The notes beneath the pieces were generated by a model. It searched no databases, was not told the DNA's origin, and saw only the letters and a program-made list of their open reading frames with translations. Made by a program: the position numbers and the translations under genes. From positions 4,456 to 68,455 of the forward strand of contig JBBDNN010000081.1 of the NCBI GenBank assembly GCA_040877545.1: DNA of 64,000 bases. Reading direction: 5' to 3'. This document shows positions 19,520 to 28,360 of this stretch, one piece after another. Numbering within the stretch: the first letter of the stretch is position 1; every line of letters starts with the position of its first letter. Origin of the DNA: Gracilimonas sp040877545 (GTDB lineage Bacteria > Bacteroidota > Rhodothermia > Balneolales > Balneolaceae).

Positions 19520-20784
19520 ACTTCTCAAATAATATAAAATCTTACTTTATAAATGTTGCAACTCTTTCAAGTGGGACAATTCTTGCAAATTTAATTACCA
19601 TTGTTGCAACCTTATTTCTGACTAGATTATTTACTCCTCAGGAAATTGGCTATCTCACCTTTTTCAATTCCTCCGCTATTGTTCTTGCTAATATTTTTAC
19701 TTTGGGCTACGAATTTGCCATAGTCACTCCAAAGAAATCCAGAGTTGCTTTACACCTTACTCTTGGTGCTTCAGCCCTCCTCTTTTTCTTCTCAATAATC
19801 TTGTCAGTACTAGTCCTTCTTATTCTACTATTAAATGTAGAACCTGATATTGGCTTGCCTGTAAACTGGTTTATTTTTCTTCCTTTTGCTGTTCTCATAT
19901 TGGGATTCATAAACATTTCACAAGAGTGGTTTACACGAACCGAACAGTATAAGTTGCTATCAGTAACCAAAACACTCCAATCTCTGGCAACTGCTATTCC
20001 TCAGATCTTAATCGGCTATTATTTTCTGAATAGTATTGGATTAGTTATTGGTTACATAGTAGGAAGAGCTACATCATCTATTGTTTATGTGTGGAAATTT
20101 ATTCAGAACAAGCTTACTGATATTGCCACAAGAAAATCCATTTTTTCTACTTTGAAAGAGTACAAAAGATATCCGAAATATATTTCACCAACGATAATTA
20201 TAGATCGATTATCATTAGAGGCACCTTATTTTCTAATATCTTTTTTGTTTGGAGAGTCTGCCCTTGGATTTTTTGCAATCTCTTATCGTGTTTTGAGTGT
20301 GCCCATGACTTTCATCGGTTCCGCAGTTGGACAAGTATTCTTTAAATTTCTTGCAAGAAAAAAAAATAAAGCCATTCAATTAAGCCCTGCATTAATTAAA
20401 ACATGGTTAGCACTTTCCATCATCGGAATTCTTCCTATAGTTGTAATTTTAGTTGGTGGTGCAGATTTATTCCAAATCGTGTTTGGTGAAGAGTGGGGGT
20501 TTTCAGGAACTCTGGCAATTTTATTAGTGCCGATGCTATATCTGGATTTTATTTCTTCACCAACCGGCCGATCTTTTCTGGTTTTAAATCTTGAACATTA
20601 TTCTCCGGTTTTTTCCTTTGCCCGAATCACCTATGTGTGTGGAAGTATCATAGTAGGTTACTATTTTGGAAATATATTATTGGCTGTTTTATTGCTCTCT
20701 CTTTCCAGAGCCTTAGCATTAATCATTCAAAATGGCATATTGTTTCTAAAAGCAAAACAACATGATGCAAAATTAACTCTATAA
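19516..20784 (+). CDS. Oligosaccharide flippase (Wzx/MATE-like)
   Basis: 422-residue membrane protein with about twelve helices typical of the polysaccharide biosynthesis/MurJ-MATE superfamily. It starts SGTILANLITIVATLFLTRL and contains FTPQEIGYLTFFNS, a common motif of Wzx proteins. It is expected to flip lipid-linked repeat units across the inner membrane for the polymerase encoded just upstream. It overlaps that gene's stop (start TTG) and shares a base with the next gene's ATG, so the three are translationally linked. Confidence 0.86.
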   Translation: MNFSNNIKSYFINVATLSSGTILANLITIVATLFLTRLFTPQEIGYLTFFNSSAIVLANIFTLGYEFAIVTPKKSRVALHLTLGASALLFFFSIILSVLVLLILLLNVEPDIGLPVNWFIFLPFAVLILGFINISQEWFTRTEQYKLLSVTKTLQSLATAIPQILIGYYFLNSIGLVIGYIVGRATSSIVYVWKFIQNKLTDIATRKSIFSTLKEYKRYPKYISPTIIIDRLSLEAPYFLISFLFGESALGFFAISYRVLSVPMTFIGSAVGQVFFKFLARKKNKAIQLSPALIKTWLALSIIGILPIVVILVGGADLFQIVFGEEWGFSGTLAILLVPMLYLDFISSPTGRSFLVLNLEHYSPVFSFARITYVCGSIIVGYYFGNILLAVLLLSLSRALALIIQNGILFLKAKQHDAKLTL

Positions 20785-21938
20785 TGCGCGTATCCATAGT
20801 TAGTCATCTTTTCCCTACACAACATTATCCATTTCTTGGAAAGTTTATAAAAGATCAATTAATCCTGCTGAATGATGTAAATGAAATTACAGCAGATTTG
20901 ATTGTTCCAACGCCATATTCGCTTCCTTTTACCCAAAAAAAAAGCAATAATAAATCTCCATTACTTGCAGAAGATAATTTAAGTAACAGGCTCTTTTACC
21001 TATCAATGCCTAAAAAGAAATTTCCAAAAATAATTTCCCGATCGCTAGCAAACTCAATTCAGCAGTACTTCAGAAATAAGGTGTATGATATTATTCATAT
21101 TCATTGGTTATATCCTGATGCACTTTGTATTCCAAAACTTCATGAAATGGGAAATAGATGTGTATTAACTATCCATGGCAGCGATTGGTATAAGAATGCG
21201 GAAAACTCTTATTTACTTCCACTATTTAAGCAGGTTTTTTTAAAAGCAGATTATGTTTTCTTTGTTGGCGATCAATTGCAGGATGATATAACTGCTCGGT
21301 TTCCAATACTGAATGACAAGTCATCTGTAATTTATAATTCAGTTGATGGAGAGAAGTATTCCATTCCTACTTCAATAGAGAAAGATCAATCTTTAAAAGA
21401 ATTAGGTTGGGATATTAGAAAAAAGCATTTCCTTTGTGTGGCAAGTTCACAGAAAGAGAAGGGAGTAGATTTATTAGTTCAAGCTGTAGGGAAAATCTCT
21501 GATGAATTTTCTGACTTTCAGCTTCATGTTGTTGGGTCAAATAATCCGAAAATACTTAAGACGGAAAATTCATCAGGTAAAATTCATTTTCACCCAACAG
21601 TATCACCCGATGAACTCATAAAATATTATCACGCATCAGATGCCTATATTTTACCAAGTAGAAAAGAGGGTTTTGGTCTTGCTATGATTGAGGCGGCCAC
21701 TACAGGCTTGCCACTTGTAGCAAATCCAACTGGTATTGCTACGGCTTTTATTGATGAGAATATAGGAATTCTTGGTGATGAAATTAGTTCAGATTCAATT
21801 GCCAGATCAATATCAAAGCTGATTCAAAATTTGGATAATTATTCAAGAAGGTCTATCAGGGGAAAAGCGTTAGCACTCTTTGGGAAGGAAATATATCGCG
21901 ATAGATTACTAAAGCAGTATCAAATATTAATTGATTAA
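20784..21938 (+). CDS. Glycosyltransferase family 4 (GT-B)
   Basis: 384-residue cytoplasmic GT-B enzyme. The N-terminal half shows HIHWLYPDA and LTIHGSDW. The C-terminal half has the nucleotide-sugar binding signature LPSRKEGFGLAMIEAATTG with the E(x7)E arrangement typical of GT4. It probably adds a sugar to the lipid-linked repeat unit. It is the last + strand gene of the row and its 3' end overlaps that of the converging glycosyltransferase by 12 bp. Confidence 0.9.
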   Translation: MRVSIVSHLFPTQHYPFLGKFIKDQLILLNDVNEITADLIVPTPYSLPFTQKKSNNKSPLLAEDNLSNRLFYLSMPKKKFPKIISRSLANSIQQYFRNKVYDIIHIHWLYPDALCIPKLHEMGNRCVLTIHGSDWYKNAENSYLLPLFKQVFLKADYVFFVGDQLQDDITARFPILNDKSSVIYNSVDGEKYSIPTSIEKDQSLKELGWDIRKKHFLCVASSQKEKGVDLLVQAVGKISDEFSDFQLHVVGSNNPKILKTENSSGKIHFHPTVSPDELIKYYHASDAYILPSRKEGFGLAMIEAATTGLPLVANPTGIATAFIDENIGILGDEISSDSIARSISKLIQNLDNYSRRSIRGKALALFGKEIYRDRLLKQYQILID

Positions 21939-23033
21939 ATTATTATAGATATGCAATAATTTTTGCTCTTCCTGAGACCAGTTATATTTTTCTACTACTG
22001 CATTTTGTCCATTCTCACCCATTTTTTTTGCTTCTGCAGGATTTTGTGAAATCCAGATTATAGCTTCTGCAATTTCTTCGGGAATCATTGGATCAACTAA
22101 AACTCCACATCCATTTCTTTCTATAATTTGTTCCCATAGAGAAAAATTAGATGCTATTACAGGCAATCCTGCATACATATATTCGAAGAGTTTATTTGGC
22201 TGTGCATCTATATGATTAGGAATTGGATGAAAAGTAACCAAACCAGCAATAGAGTCTGATGCGTACTTCTGAAAATCATTTCTATCAACCCAGCCAACAA
22301 AATTTACATACTTCCATCCAACTTCTTTTTTTAACTTATTTTCTATTTCTTTCGGTGAAAATTTACCAGCTAAAATTAAATTAACATCAACAGATTCATT
22401 TGCTACTTCTACTGCTTTAATAATTTCTTTAACTCCTCGTACAAGGGTAAGATCACCAATATAAAATACATTAGTCTTGCCTTCTTTTGATGCCACTTCC
22501 GGCTTTTCTTTTTCTAAAATCGGAAAATTTTGAATGATCGATGTGTTATCTGAGGCCAGTCTTTTTTCAATGGCAGGTGTGACTACAATAAGATGATCAA
22601 ACACAATTTTAGCAATTTGCTCCAGTGCATTTACACCCACAGACATCATCTTTCTTTTCCCCTTGGGAATCCAATCTTTACCGAGTATATCTTTAGGCAC
22701 ATCTTCATGTACATCATATATAATTTTATACCTAAAAATTTTGAGGAATAACCCAATAGGGATAAGCTCAGGGTCGTGAAAATGAAAAATTGTTCCTTTT
22801 GGATATTTGAAACACTTTTTTAAAAGCAGTGGAATTATTCTAAATATTCTATCAGACTTTTTACGTGCTATAGGTAAGGCGTTTATATTAACACCTTCTT
22901 TTATTTCATCTTCAGGATGTTGAATAATAAGGTCTACATCAAACCCATGAACTGTTAATGATTTGCAAATTTTATGGAATATCCTGGTATCAAAAGAAGG
23001 ATGAACTGAGGAAAGTTGAACAATCTTAGCCAT
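21927..23033 (-). CDS. Glycosyltransferase family 4 (GT-B)
   Basis: 368 residues. The N-terminal domain contains VHPSFDTRIFHKICKSL and HFHDPELIPIGLFLK. The C-terminal donor-binding domain has KLFEYMYAGLPVIASNF. These are typical of capsule-type GT4 enzymes. It lies downstream of wecB on the reverse strand with a 20-bp gap, so it probably belongs to a second polysaccharide transcript reading towards the first. Confidence 0.9.
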   Translation of the reverse strand: MAKIVQLSSVHPSFDTRIFHKICKSLTVHGFDVDLIIQHPEDEIKEGVNINALPIARKKSDRIFRIIPLLLKKCFKYPKGTIFHFHDPELIPIGLFLKIFRYKIIYDVHEDVPKDILGKDWIPKGKRKMMSVGVNALEQIAKIVFDHLIVVTPAIEKRLASDNTSIIQNFPILEKEKPEVASKEGKTNVFYIGDLTLVRGVKEIIKAVEVANESVDVNLILAGKFSPKEIENKLKKEVGWKYVNFVGWVDRNDFQKYASDSIAGLVTFHPIPNHIDAQPNKLFEYMYAGLPVIASNFSLWEQIIERNGCGVLVDPMIPEEIAEAIIWISQNPAEAKKMGENGQNAVVEKYNWSQEEQKLLHIYNNLIN

Positions 23034-23053
23034 TATATATTTGTTCTTTCATG

Positions 23054-24127
23054 CTAATTGACAAGCCCTTTGATTTCAACCATCATTTTTTCAGTAACAT
23101 CTTCACCAAAAATGTCCCTATGTGGTTGTAAGGGAGTAAAATTCTCAATTTCAGCATGGAAATCTTTTGCAGAGGTTGAAATAAGTAGATTCCATCCGGC
23201 TTCAACTGTTTCAATCCACTCTGTTTCAGGTCTAAGGGTGATACAGGGTTTCTTTAAGATATAAGCTTCTTTTTGAATACCACCGGAATCTGTAATTATT
23301 TTATTTGAATACATTAATAATTTAACAAAATCTAAAAATCCTAAAGGCTCTATCAGCAGTATATTATCCTCAACTTTTATTCCAAAATCAGAAATTTTTT
23401 GCTTTGTTCTTGGATGAACAGGAAAAACTACTTTTTTTTCCAACATATTTAATTCATCTAAAATTTTTACCAAGTTTTTTTTTTGATCTACATTATATGG
23501 ACGATGTAAGGTAGCAGTATAATAGGATTCTTCATCCAATTTTAAATCAAGTAAAACTTTAGAGTTTTTTTCTGCTATTTCACAATTATTAAGAAGACTA
23601 TCTACCATTATATCACCGGTCAACCTACTGTTGCTTCTCAACCCTTCTTGCTCCAGGTTTTTAACAGCTGTTTCGGTAGGAGCTAACAATAAATCACTGA
23701 CATGATCTGTCAAAACTCTGTTAATCTCTTCCGGCATTTCCCTGTTAAAACTCCTTAAACCAGCTTCTATGTGTACAATAGGAATTTGTAATTTTGATGC
23801 TGCTAAGGCGCCGGCCAAGGTAGAATTTGTGTCTCCAAAAACTATAACCATTTTCGGTTTTTCGTCAAGAAGTACTTGCTCAATTTTATTAAGCATATGT
23901 CCGGTTTGTGCTCCTTGCCGATCAGAACCTGTGGCTAAATTATATTTAGGCACAGTAAGATTTAATTCATCAAAAAATACCGATGACATATTTTTATCGT
24001 AGTGCTGGCCTGTATGAATCACTACCTCATTAAAGGTAGAAGTTAGTTTTCTTGAAAGAGCAGATAGTTTAATAAACTGTGGTCTAGCTCCCACCACCAC
24101 TACAATCTTCTTTCTATTCTTTACCAT
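23054..24127 (-). CDS. wecB: Non-hydrolysing UDP-N-acetylglucosamine 2-epimerase
   Basis: Interconverts UDP-GlcNAc and UDP-ManNAc for surface polysaccharide synthesis. The 357-residue sequence matches the family along its length: VVVGARPQFIKLSAL at the start, FGDTNSTLAGALAA, HIEAGLRSFNREMPEEINR, and IITDSGGIQKEAYIL in the UDP-binding C-terminal lobe. It overlaps the upstream glycosyltransferase gene by 7 bp. No UDP-ManNAc dehydrogenase follows, so the sugar may be used as ManNAc or oxidised by an enzyme encoded elsewhere. Confidence 0.93.
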   Translation of the reverse strand: MVKNRKKIVVVVGARPQFIKLSALSRKLTSTFNEVVIHTGQHYDKNMSSVFFDELNLTVPKYNLATGSDRQGAQTGHMLNKIEQVLLDEKPKMVIVFGDTNSTLAGALAASKLQIPIVHIEAGLRSFNREMPEEINRVLTDHVSDLLLAPTETAVKNLEQEGLRSNSRLTGDIMVDSLLNNCEIAEKNSKVLLDLKLDEESYYTATLHRPYNVDQKKNLVKILDELNMLEKKVVFPVHPRTKQKISDFGIKVEDNILLIEPLGFLDFVKLLMYSNKIITDSGGIQKEAYILKKPCITLRPETEWIETVEAGWNLLISTSAKDFHAEIENFTPLQPHRDIFGEDVTEKMMVEIKGLVN

Positions 24128-25233
24128 TTAACTTTTGAGTTAAAACTCATTTTCAACATTTGGTATCCATACCCGGAAAAATGGCCTAAATGCATAATTA
24201 ATAAGGCAAAAAAAGAAAAAATTGCTATTACAGTAGGATGAGGAGCTTCTTTTTTTGAACTTTTCCAAACTTCAGCCTTCAAATAGCCATGTTCCTTAAA
24301 CGATAACCTGATAGATTCAAAAAACAGAATAAAAAGAGCAGCACTAAGAATATAGCGTGAACCTAAAATTCCTTCTAAAAAAACACGATCAACTAATAGA
24401 AATAGTATCATTAATCCAACAAAAATAAAAGGAGCTTTACTTCGGAAAGGAATCTTCCCTCCATGCATTCTTGCTGTTAAAAACCTTCCTCTGCCGTAGC
24501 GAAAGTACTGCCTGAATAGTTGCGTAAAGCTTTTCCGCGGATAGTACCAGAGTTTAATATCAGGACTTATATAAATTTTTCCATTTAATTCTTTCTGAAT
24601 CCGAAAATTTATTTCTGCATCTTCATTGGTATGATTTGATTCTGTAAATCCTTTTAATTTCCTTAAATCCTCGGTACGAAAAGTACCCATCGGAACAGTA
24701 TCAGAATATCCTTCATAGGTGGGATTGTAATGTTTGGCACCTCCATTTCCCAACACACTTAAAACGGCAATTGCAGTTCCAGTTTGCACTAAATTGTAAG
24801 CAAGAAATCTGGCTGCACCACCAGCATTTCTGACATTTGGTATTTTCAAGCAATCTATACACTGTTTTATATAATCACTTCCATAATCACAATGTGCATC
24901 AGCTCTGAGGAATACTTCACCCTGCGCCTGATGGATCATTCTATTCAGCCCATATGATTGAAACTTCTCCGGATTTTCTACCAGCTTAACACGGGCATCT
25001 TTTTGAAACAACTCCTGTACTATTTCCCGGGTACGGTCTGTGCTTCCACCATCCGCTATCAATATCTCAATCAGGTTAGGATAGCTGGAGTTTAAAAAAC
25101 CTGATACAACTCTCTCAATATGATCTTCTTCATTTAAAACCGGTATACCAATGGTTACCGTAGGTTTTGCTGCAATATCTTGATGGTTCTGGCTAATATT
25201 TATTCGGAATTTTTTCGCTAAAGCTGGTTTCAC
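24121..25233 (-). CDS. Glycosyltransferase family 2 with C-terminal membrane helices
   Basis: 370-residue GT-A enzyme. The donor site is seen in TIGIPVLNEEDHIERVV, ILIADGGSTDRT and RADAHCDYGSDY. A later acceptor-loop region (HTNEDAEINFRIQ) precedes two or three hydrophobic helices (about 245-350). The layout resembles ExoA-type succinoglycan glucosyltransferases, which are membrane-attached. It is the first gene of the reverse-strand polysaccharide set and lies 48 bp from pyrB. Confidence 0.9.
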   Translation of the reverse strand: MKPALAKKFRINISQNHQDIAAKPTVTIGIPVLNEEDHIERVVSGFLNSSYPNLIEILIADGGSTDRTREIVQELFQKDARVKLVENPEKFQSYGLNRMIHQAQGEVFLRADAHCDYGSDYIKQCIDCLKIPNVRNAGGAARFLAYNLVQTGTAIAVLSVLGNGGAKHYNPTYEGYSDTVPMGTFRTEDLRKLKGFTESNHTNEDAEINFRIQKELNGKIYISPDIKLWYYPRKSFTQLFRQYFRYGRGRFLTARMHGGKIPFRSKAPFIFVGLMILFLLVDRVFLEGILGSRYILSAALFILFFESIRLSFKEHGYLKAEVWKSSKKEAPHPTVIAIFSFFALLIMHLGHFSGYGYQMLKMSFNSKVKW

Positions 25234-25281
25234 AACTACTAATTTTCTGCATTGAATATAACAACTTCTGTTTCAAATGAA

Positions 25282-26232
25282 TTAAACCCTGTTCCCACCA
25301 CTTAATAAATATAAAATTGCCATTCGTACGGCTACACCATTTGTAACCTGGTCGAGAATTACGGCGCGGTCGCTGTCGGCAACATCACTTTCCATTTCCA
25401 CGCCACGGTTAATTGGTCCGGGATGCATAATTTTAAAATCAGGATATTTCTCGAGATGTGAAAGCTTTATTCCAAATCGTTCGTGATATTCGCGAAGTGA
25501 TGGAAAATACTCTGTTCCTTTTCCTTGTCGCTCTAGTTGTATTCGCAAAGCCATAGCTACATCACACCAAGCTAAAGTTTCTTCCAGGTTGTGTGATATT
25601 TCCACTCCCATATTATTCACGAAAACCGGCATCAGTGTTTTGGGCCCGCATAAAATAACATTCGCTCCCAGTTTTTTAAGTCCGATAATGTTTGAGCGCA
25701 CAACTCTGCTGTGAGAGATATCACCTATAATTGCAATATTTTTTCCTGTTAGATCCGGATGCAGCGTTTGCATGGTGAACATATCCAGCAGCGCTTGTGT
25801 GGGATGTTCATGCGCTCCATCACCTGCGTTTAAAATAGCCGCATCCACACATTTGGTAAGAAAATAAGGTACTCCCGGACTTTCATGCCGTACCACCACC
25901 ATATCAATCTTCATGGAGCTTATATTGCGGATTGTATCTTTTAGTGATTCCCCTTTTTTGGTGCTGGATGAACTCGTGGAGAAATTAACTACATCCGCAC
26001 CCATTCGTTTTTGAGCCAATTCAAAAGAAAGCCGTGTCCGGGTGCTGTTTTCATAAAAAAGATTTACAATGGTCCTATCGCGCAGTGTCGGAATTTTGGG
26101 AACCGGCCGGTCTAATATCTCCCGGAAATATTTTGCCTGTTCAAGAACATATAAAATATCTTCTTTGGAATAGTCGGACAGTCCCAGCAGGTGCTTCTGT
26201 GAAAATTCATAGGTAGAAGAGGTATCACTCAT
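25282..26232 (-). CDS. pyrB: Aspartate carbamoyltransferase catalytic subunit
   Basis: Second step of de novo pyrimidine synthesis: carbamoyl phosphate plus aspartate to carbamoyl-aspartate. The carbamoyl-phosphate site reads ENSTRTRLSFELAQKRMGA. HPTQALLDMFT and MHPGPINRGVEME are the other family signatures. Length (316) is normal. No regulatory pyrI chain is adjacent. It overlaps pyrR by 8 bp, so the two form a pyrR-pyrB operon. Confidence 0.96.
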   Translation of the reverse strand: MSDTSSTYEFSQKHLLGLSDYSKEDILYVLEQAKYFREILDRPVPKIPTLRDRTIVNLFYENSTRTRLSFELAQKRMGADVVNFSTSSSSTKKGESLKDTIRNISSMKIDMVVVRHESPGVPYFLTKCVDAAILNAGDGAHEHPTQALLDMFTMQTLHPDLTGKNIAIIGDISHSRVVRSNIIGLKKLGANVILCGPKTLMPVFVNNMGVEISHNLEETLAWCDVAMALRIQLERQGKGTEYFPSLREYHERFGIKLSHLEKYPDFKIMHPGPINRGVEMESDVADSDRAVILDQVTNGVAVRMAILYLLSGGNRV

Positions 26233-26758
26233 TGTTATCTTCCTCCACTTCCACTACATAAACCGCATCTTCGCCATCCAGCTCTTTTACTTTTACGCGG
26301 ACTTCTTCGTTTTCATAAGTAGGCACATACATTCCTTTATAATCGGCAGCGATGGGCAGTTCTCGGTGTCCGCGGTCAATCATGCAACAAAATTTGATGC
26401 TACGAGGGCGGCCGTACGACATCAACGCATCCATTGCCGAACGTACCGTTCTGCCGGTATAAAGCACATCATCCACCAATACGATATCCCGGTCATAAAG
26501 ATCAAAAGGAATTTCAGTGACCTTCACTTCCGGCATTTTCAGTTTAGAGCGATAATCATCCCTGTAAAAAGTAACATCCAACACGCCAAAATCAATTTCT
26601 GTCTCAAAGGTATTTTTAATTTCGCTGATAATTCGCTTTCCAATATGTACGCCGCGTGTTTGCATGCCAATTACGGCAAGGCGGGAATTATCATCGTACG
26701 GCTCCAGGAATTGATGGGCAAACCGCAAATAAGTGCGGTCCAGATCCTCGGATGTCAT
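26225..26758 (-). CDS. pyrR: PyrR-type pyrimidine regulator / uracil phosphoribosyltransferase
   Basis: Phosphoribosyltransferase fold with the PRPP-binding loop DIVLVDDVLYTGRTVRSAM, diagnostic for PyrR. The start taken is the ATG at 26758; an in-frame TTG at 26776 would add six residues. In Firmicutes PyrR also controls attenuation of pyr mRNA. Here the predicted transcript leader is only about 40 nt (promoter at 26805-26837), which leaves little room for an attenuator. Its role may be enzymatic, or regulation may act elsewhere. Confidence 0.92.
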   Translation of the reverse strand: MTSEDLDRTYLRFAHQFLEPYDDNSRLAVIGMQTRGVHIGKRIISEIKNTFETEIDFGVLDVTFYRDDYRSKLKMPEVKVTEIPFDLYDRDIVLVDDVLYTGRTVRSAMDALMSYGRPRSIKFCCMIDRGHRELPIAADYKGMYVPTYENEEVRVKVKELDGEDAVYVVEVEEDNNE

Positions 26759-26804
26759 GATTTTAGCTTTATTCAAGCGGGAGTTCCTTTTTGCTTTTGA
26801 GTGG

Positions 26805-26837
26805 CAAAGTTAGCGTTTGTACACAGTAAATGCCAAA
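26805..26837 (-). promoter_or_regulatory. Bacteroidota-type promoter of pyrR-pyrB
   Basis: On the reverse strand a -33 TTTG (26837-26834) is followed after 21 nt by TAACTTTG (26812-26805). This matches the Bacteroidota consensus TTTG-N17-23-TAnnTTTG. A start near 26798 would give a leader of about 40 nt. Confidence 0.65.
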
Positions 26838-26955
26838 GGGAAATGCGGTGCATCTTTGGGCTATACAAAGCAGCATGATCATCTTAAAGGAGATTCAAAT
26901 TCTTGCACTATAATTTTTATAATTGCCCTTAGGCACGGCAGACTTTAGAAAATAT

Positions 26956-27038
26956 TATAATGGCACCCCACAATCACCAACCAACCCTGTTGTTAGTCCT
27001 TTCATTTAGCTCCTAATCTCGGTATTATTGGCACCCCA
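26956..27038. repeat. Paired direct repeats ahead of sucC
   Basis: ATTATAATGGCACCCCA (ending 26970) and ATTATTGGCACCCCA (24-38 of 27001) share the core GGCACCCCA plus an ATTAT flank, 68 nt apart, in the divergent pyrR/sucC interval. They could be regulator-binding sites. No protein is known to bind them. Confidence 0.4.
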
Positions 27039-27068
27039 AAAAATGCTTTAAAGACTAACACCGTATCC

Positions 27069-28274
27069 ATGAAAATACACGAGTATCAAGCCAAAGAAAT
27101 TCTTGAGAAATACGGCGTTCCTGTTCCTGCGGGTATCGCCACCACTACTGTTGAGGAGACAGTAGAAGCCGCAAAAAAATTGAAAGAAAATGGAGCCACT
27201 TTATTTGTTGTGAAGGCTCAAATTCATGCCGGTGGACGTGGGAAAGGCCGCACCAAAAAGAACAATTCGAAAGGTGTGGTGCTGTGTAAATCTATTGATG
27301 AAGTACGGGAAACAGCAGAAGCCCTTCTGGGCGATGTGCTGGTTACCATACAGACAGGCGAGGAAGGACAGCTCGTTCAGCGCTTATATGTAACAGATGG
27401 TGTGGAGATAAAATCTGAGTTTTATCTCGGCATCTTGATGGACCGCGTAGTTAGTAAAAATGTAATTATGGTTTCAACTGAAGGCGGCGTAGAGATAGAA
27501 AAAGTAGCCGAAGACACTCCTGAAAAAATTGTTAAAGAATGGGTTGAACCCGGAATGGATCTTCAGCCAAATCAGGCGAGGCATTTAGCATTTGCCTTAG
27601 GTCTTGAAGGAGACGCCGTGAAAAAAGGCGCGAAATTTATTCAGGCATTATACAAAGCATACGAAGAAACAGATGCGAGTATGTTTGAAATCAACCCATT
27701 AATTGTCACACCTGATAATGACGTGATGGCCTTAGATGCCAAAGTTACTTTTGATGACAACGCACTCTATCGCCATAAAGATATTGCGGAGTTAAAAGAT
27801 GAGGCCGAAGAAAACCCATACGAGCTGGAGGCACAAGAATACAATCTCAATTACATCAAACTGGATGGAAATGTTGGTTGTATGGTGAATGGCGCAGGAT
27901 TGGCTATGGCTACTATGGATATCATTAAACTCTCCGGCGGCGAGCCGGCTAACTTTTTAGATGTAGGCGGCGGCGCAAATGTTGATACCGTAAAAAACGG
28001 ATTTCGAATTATCCTGAAAGATCCCAACGTAAAAGCAATCCTGATCAATATTTTTGGTGGAATTGTGCGCTGCGACCGTGTTGCTAATGGGGTAATTGAA
28101 GCCGTGAAAGATCCTGAAATTGCCGAGAAGGTGAAAAATGTGCCAATTATTGTCCGTCTTCAGGGAACCAATGCAGAAGAGGCCAAAGAAATTATTGACA
28201 ACTCGGGACTGAACGTGATTTCAGCTGTTTTACTGAAAGAAGCAGCCGAGGAAGTTTCTAAAGTGTTGGCATAA
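27069..28274 (+). CDS. sucC: Succinyl-CoA synthetase (ADP-forming) beta subunit
   Basis: TCA-cycle enzyme subunit carrying the ATP-grasp nucleotide site. It begins MKIHEYQAKEILEKYGVPVP, has VVKAQIHAGGRGKGRTKK for nucleotide binding and GGGANVDTVKNGF plus INIFGGIVRCD in the C-terminal domain. At 401 residues it is close to the usual 390. The alpha subunit gene sucD is not adjacent, unlike in many bacteria, so it should be elsewhere in the genome. It is transcribed alone and ends at a long hairpin facing bshA. Confidence 0.96.
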   Translation: MKIHEYQAKEILEKYGVPVPAGIATTTVEETVEAAKKLKENGATLFVVKAQIHAGGRGKGRTKKNNSKGVVLCKSIDEVRETAEALLGDVLVTIQTGEEGQLVQRLYVTDGVEIKSEFYLGILMDRVVSKNVIMVSTEGGVEIEKVAEDTPEKIVKEWVEPGMDLQPNQARHLAFALGLEGDAVKKGAKFIQALYKAYEETDASMFEINPLIVTPDNDVMALDAKVTFDDNALYRHKDIAELKDEAEENPYELEAQEYNLNYIKLDGNVGCMVNGAGLAMATMDIIKLSGGEPANFLDVGGGANVDTVKNGFRIILKDPNVKAILINIFGGIVRCDRVANGVIEAVKDPEIAEKVKNVPIIVRLQGTNAEEAKEIIDNSGLNVISAVLLKEAAEEVSKVLA

Positions 28275-28276
28275 AA

Positions 28277-28360
28277 AAATTATAATGTTGAGAATAAATG
28301 TTGAATGATTGAATGAATTTTATCGCTGAAATTCATTTCAACATTTAGCATTTATAATTT
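28277..28360. terminator. Long imperfect hairpin between convergent sucC and bshA
   Basis: AAATTATAATGTTGAG and following bases (28277-28320) pair imperfectly with the 28329-28360 arm that ends GCATTTATAATTT. The right arm is shorter, so part of the left arm bulges. It lies between converging genes and overlaps the last codons of bshA; a bidirectional terminator is likely. The TGTTGAATG words recur near 46760. Confidence 0.6.
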
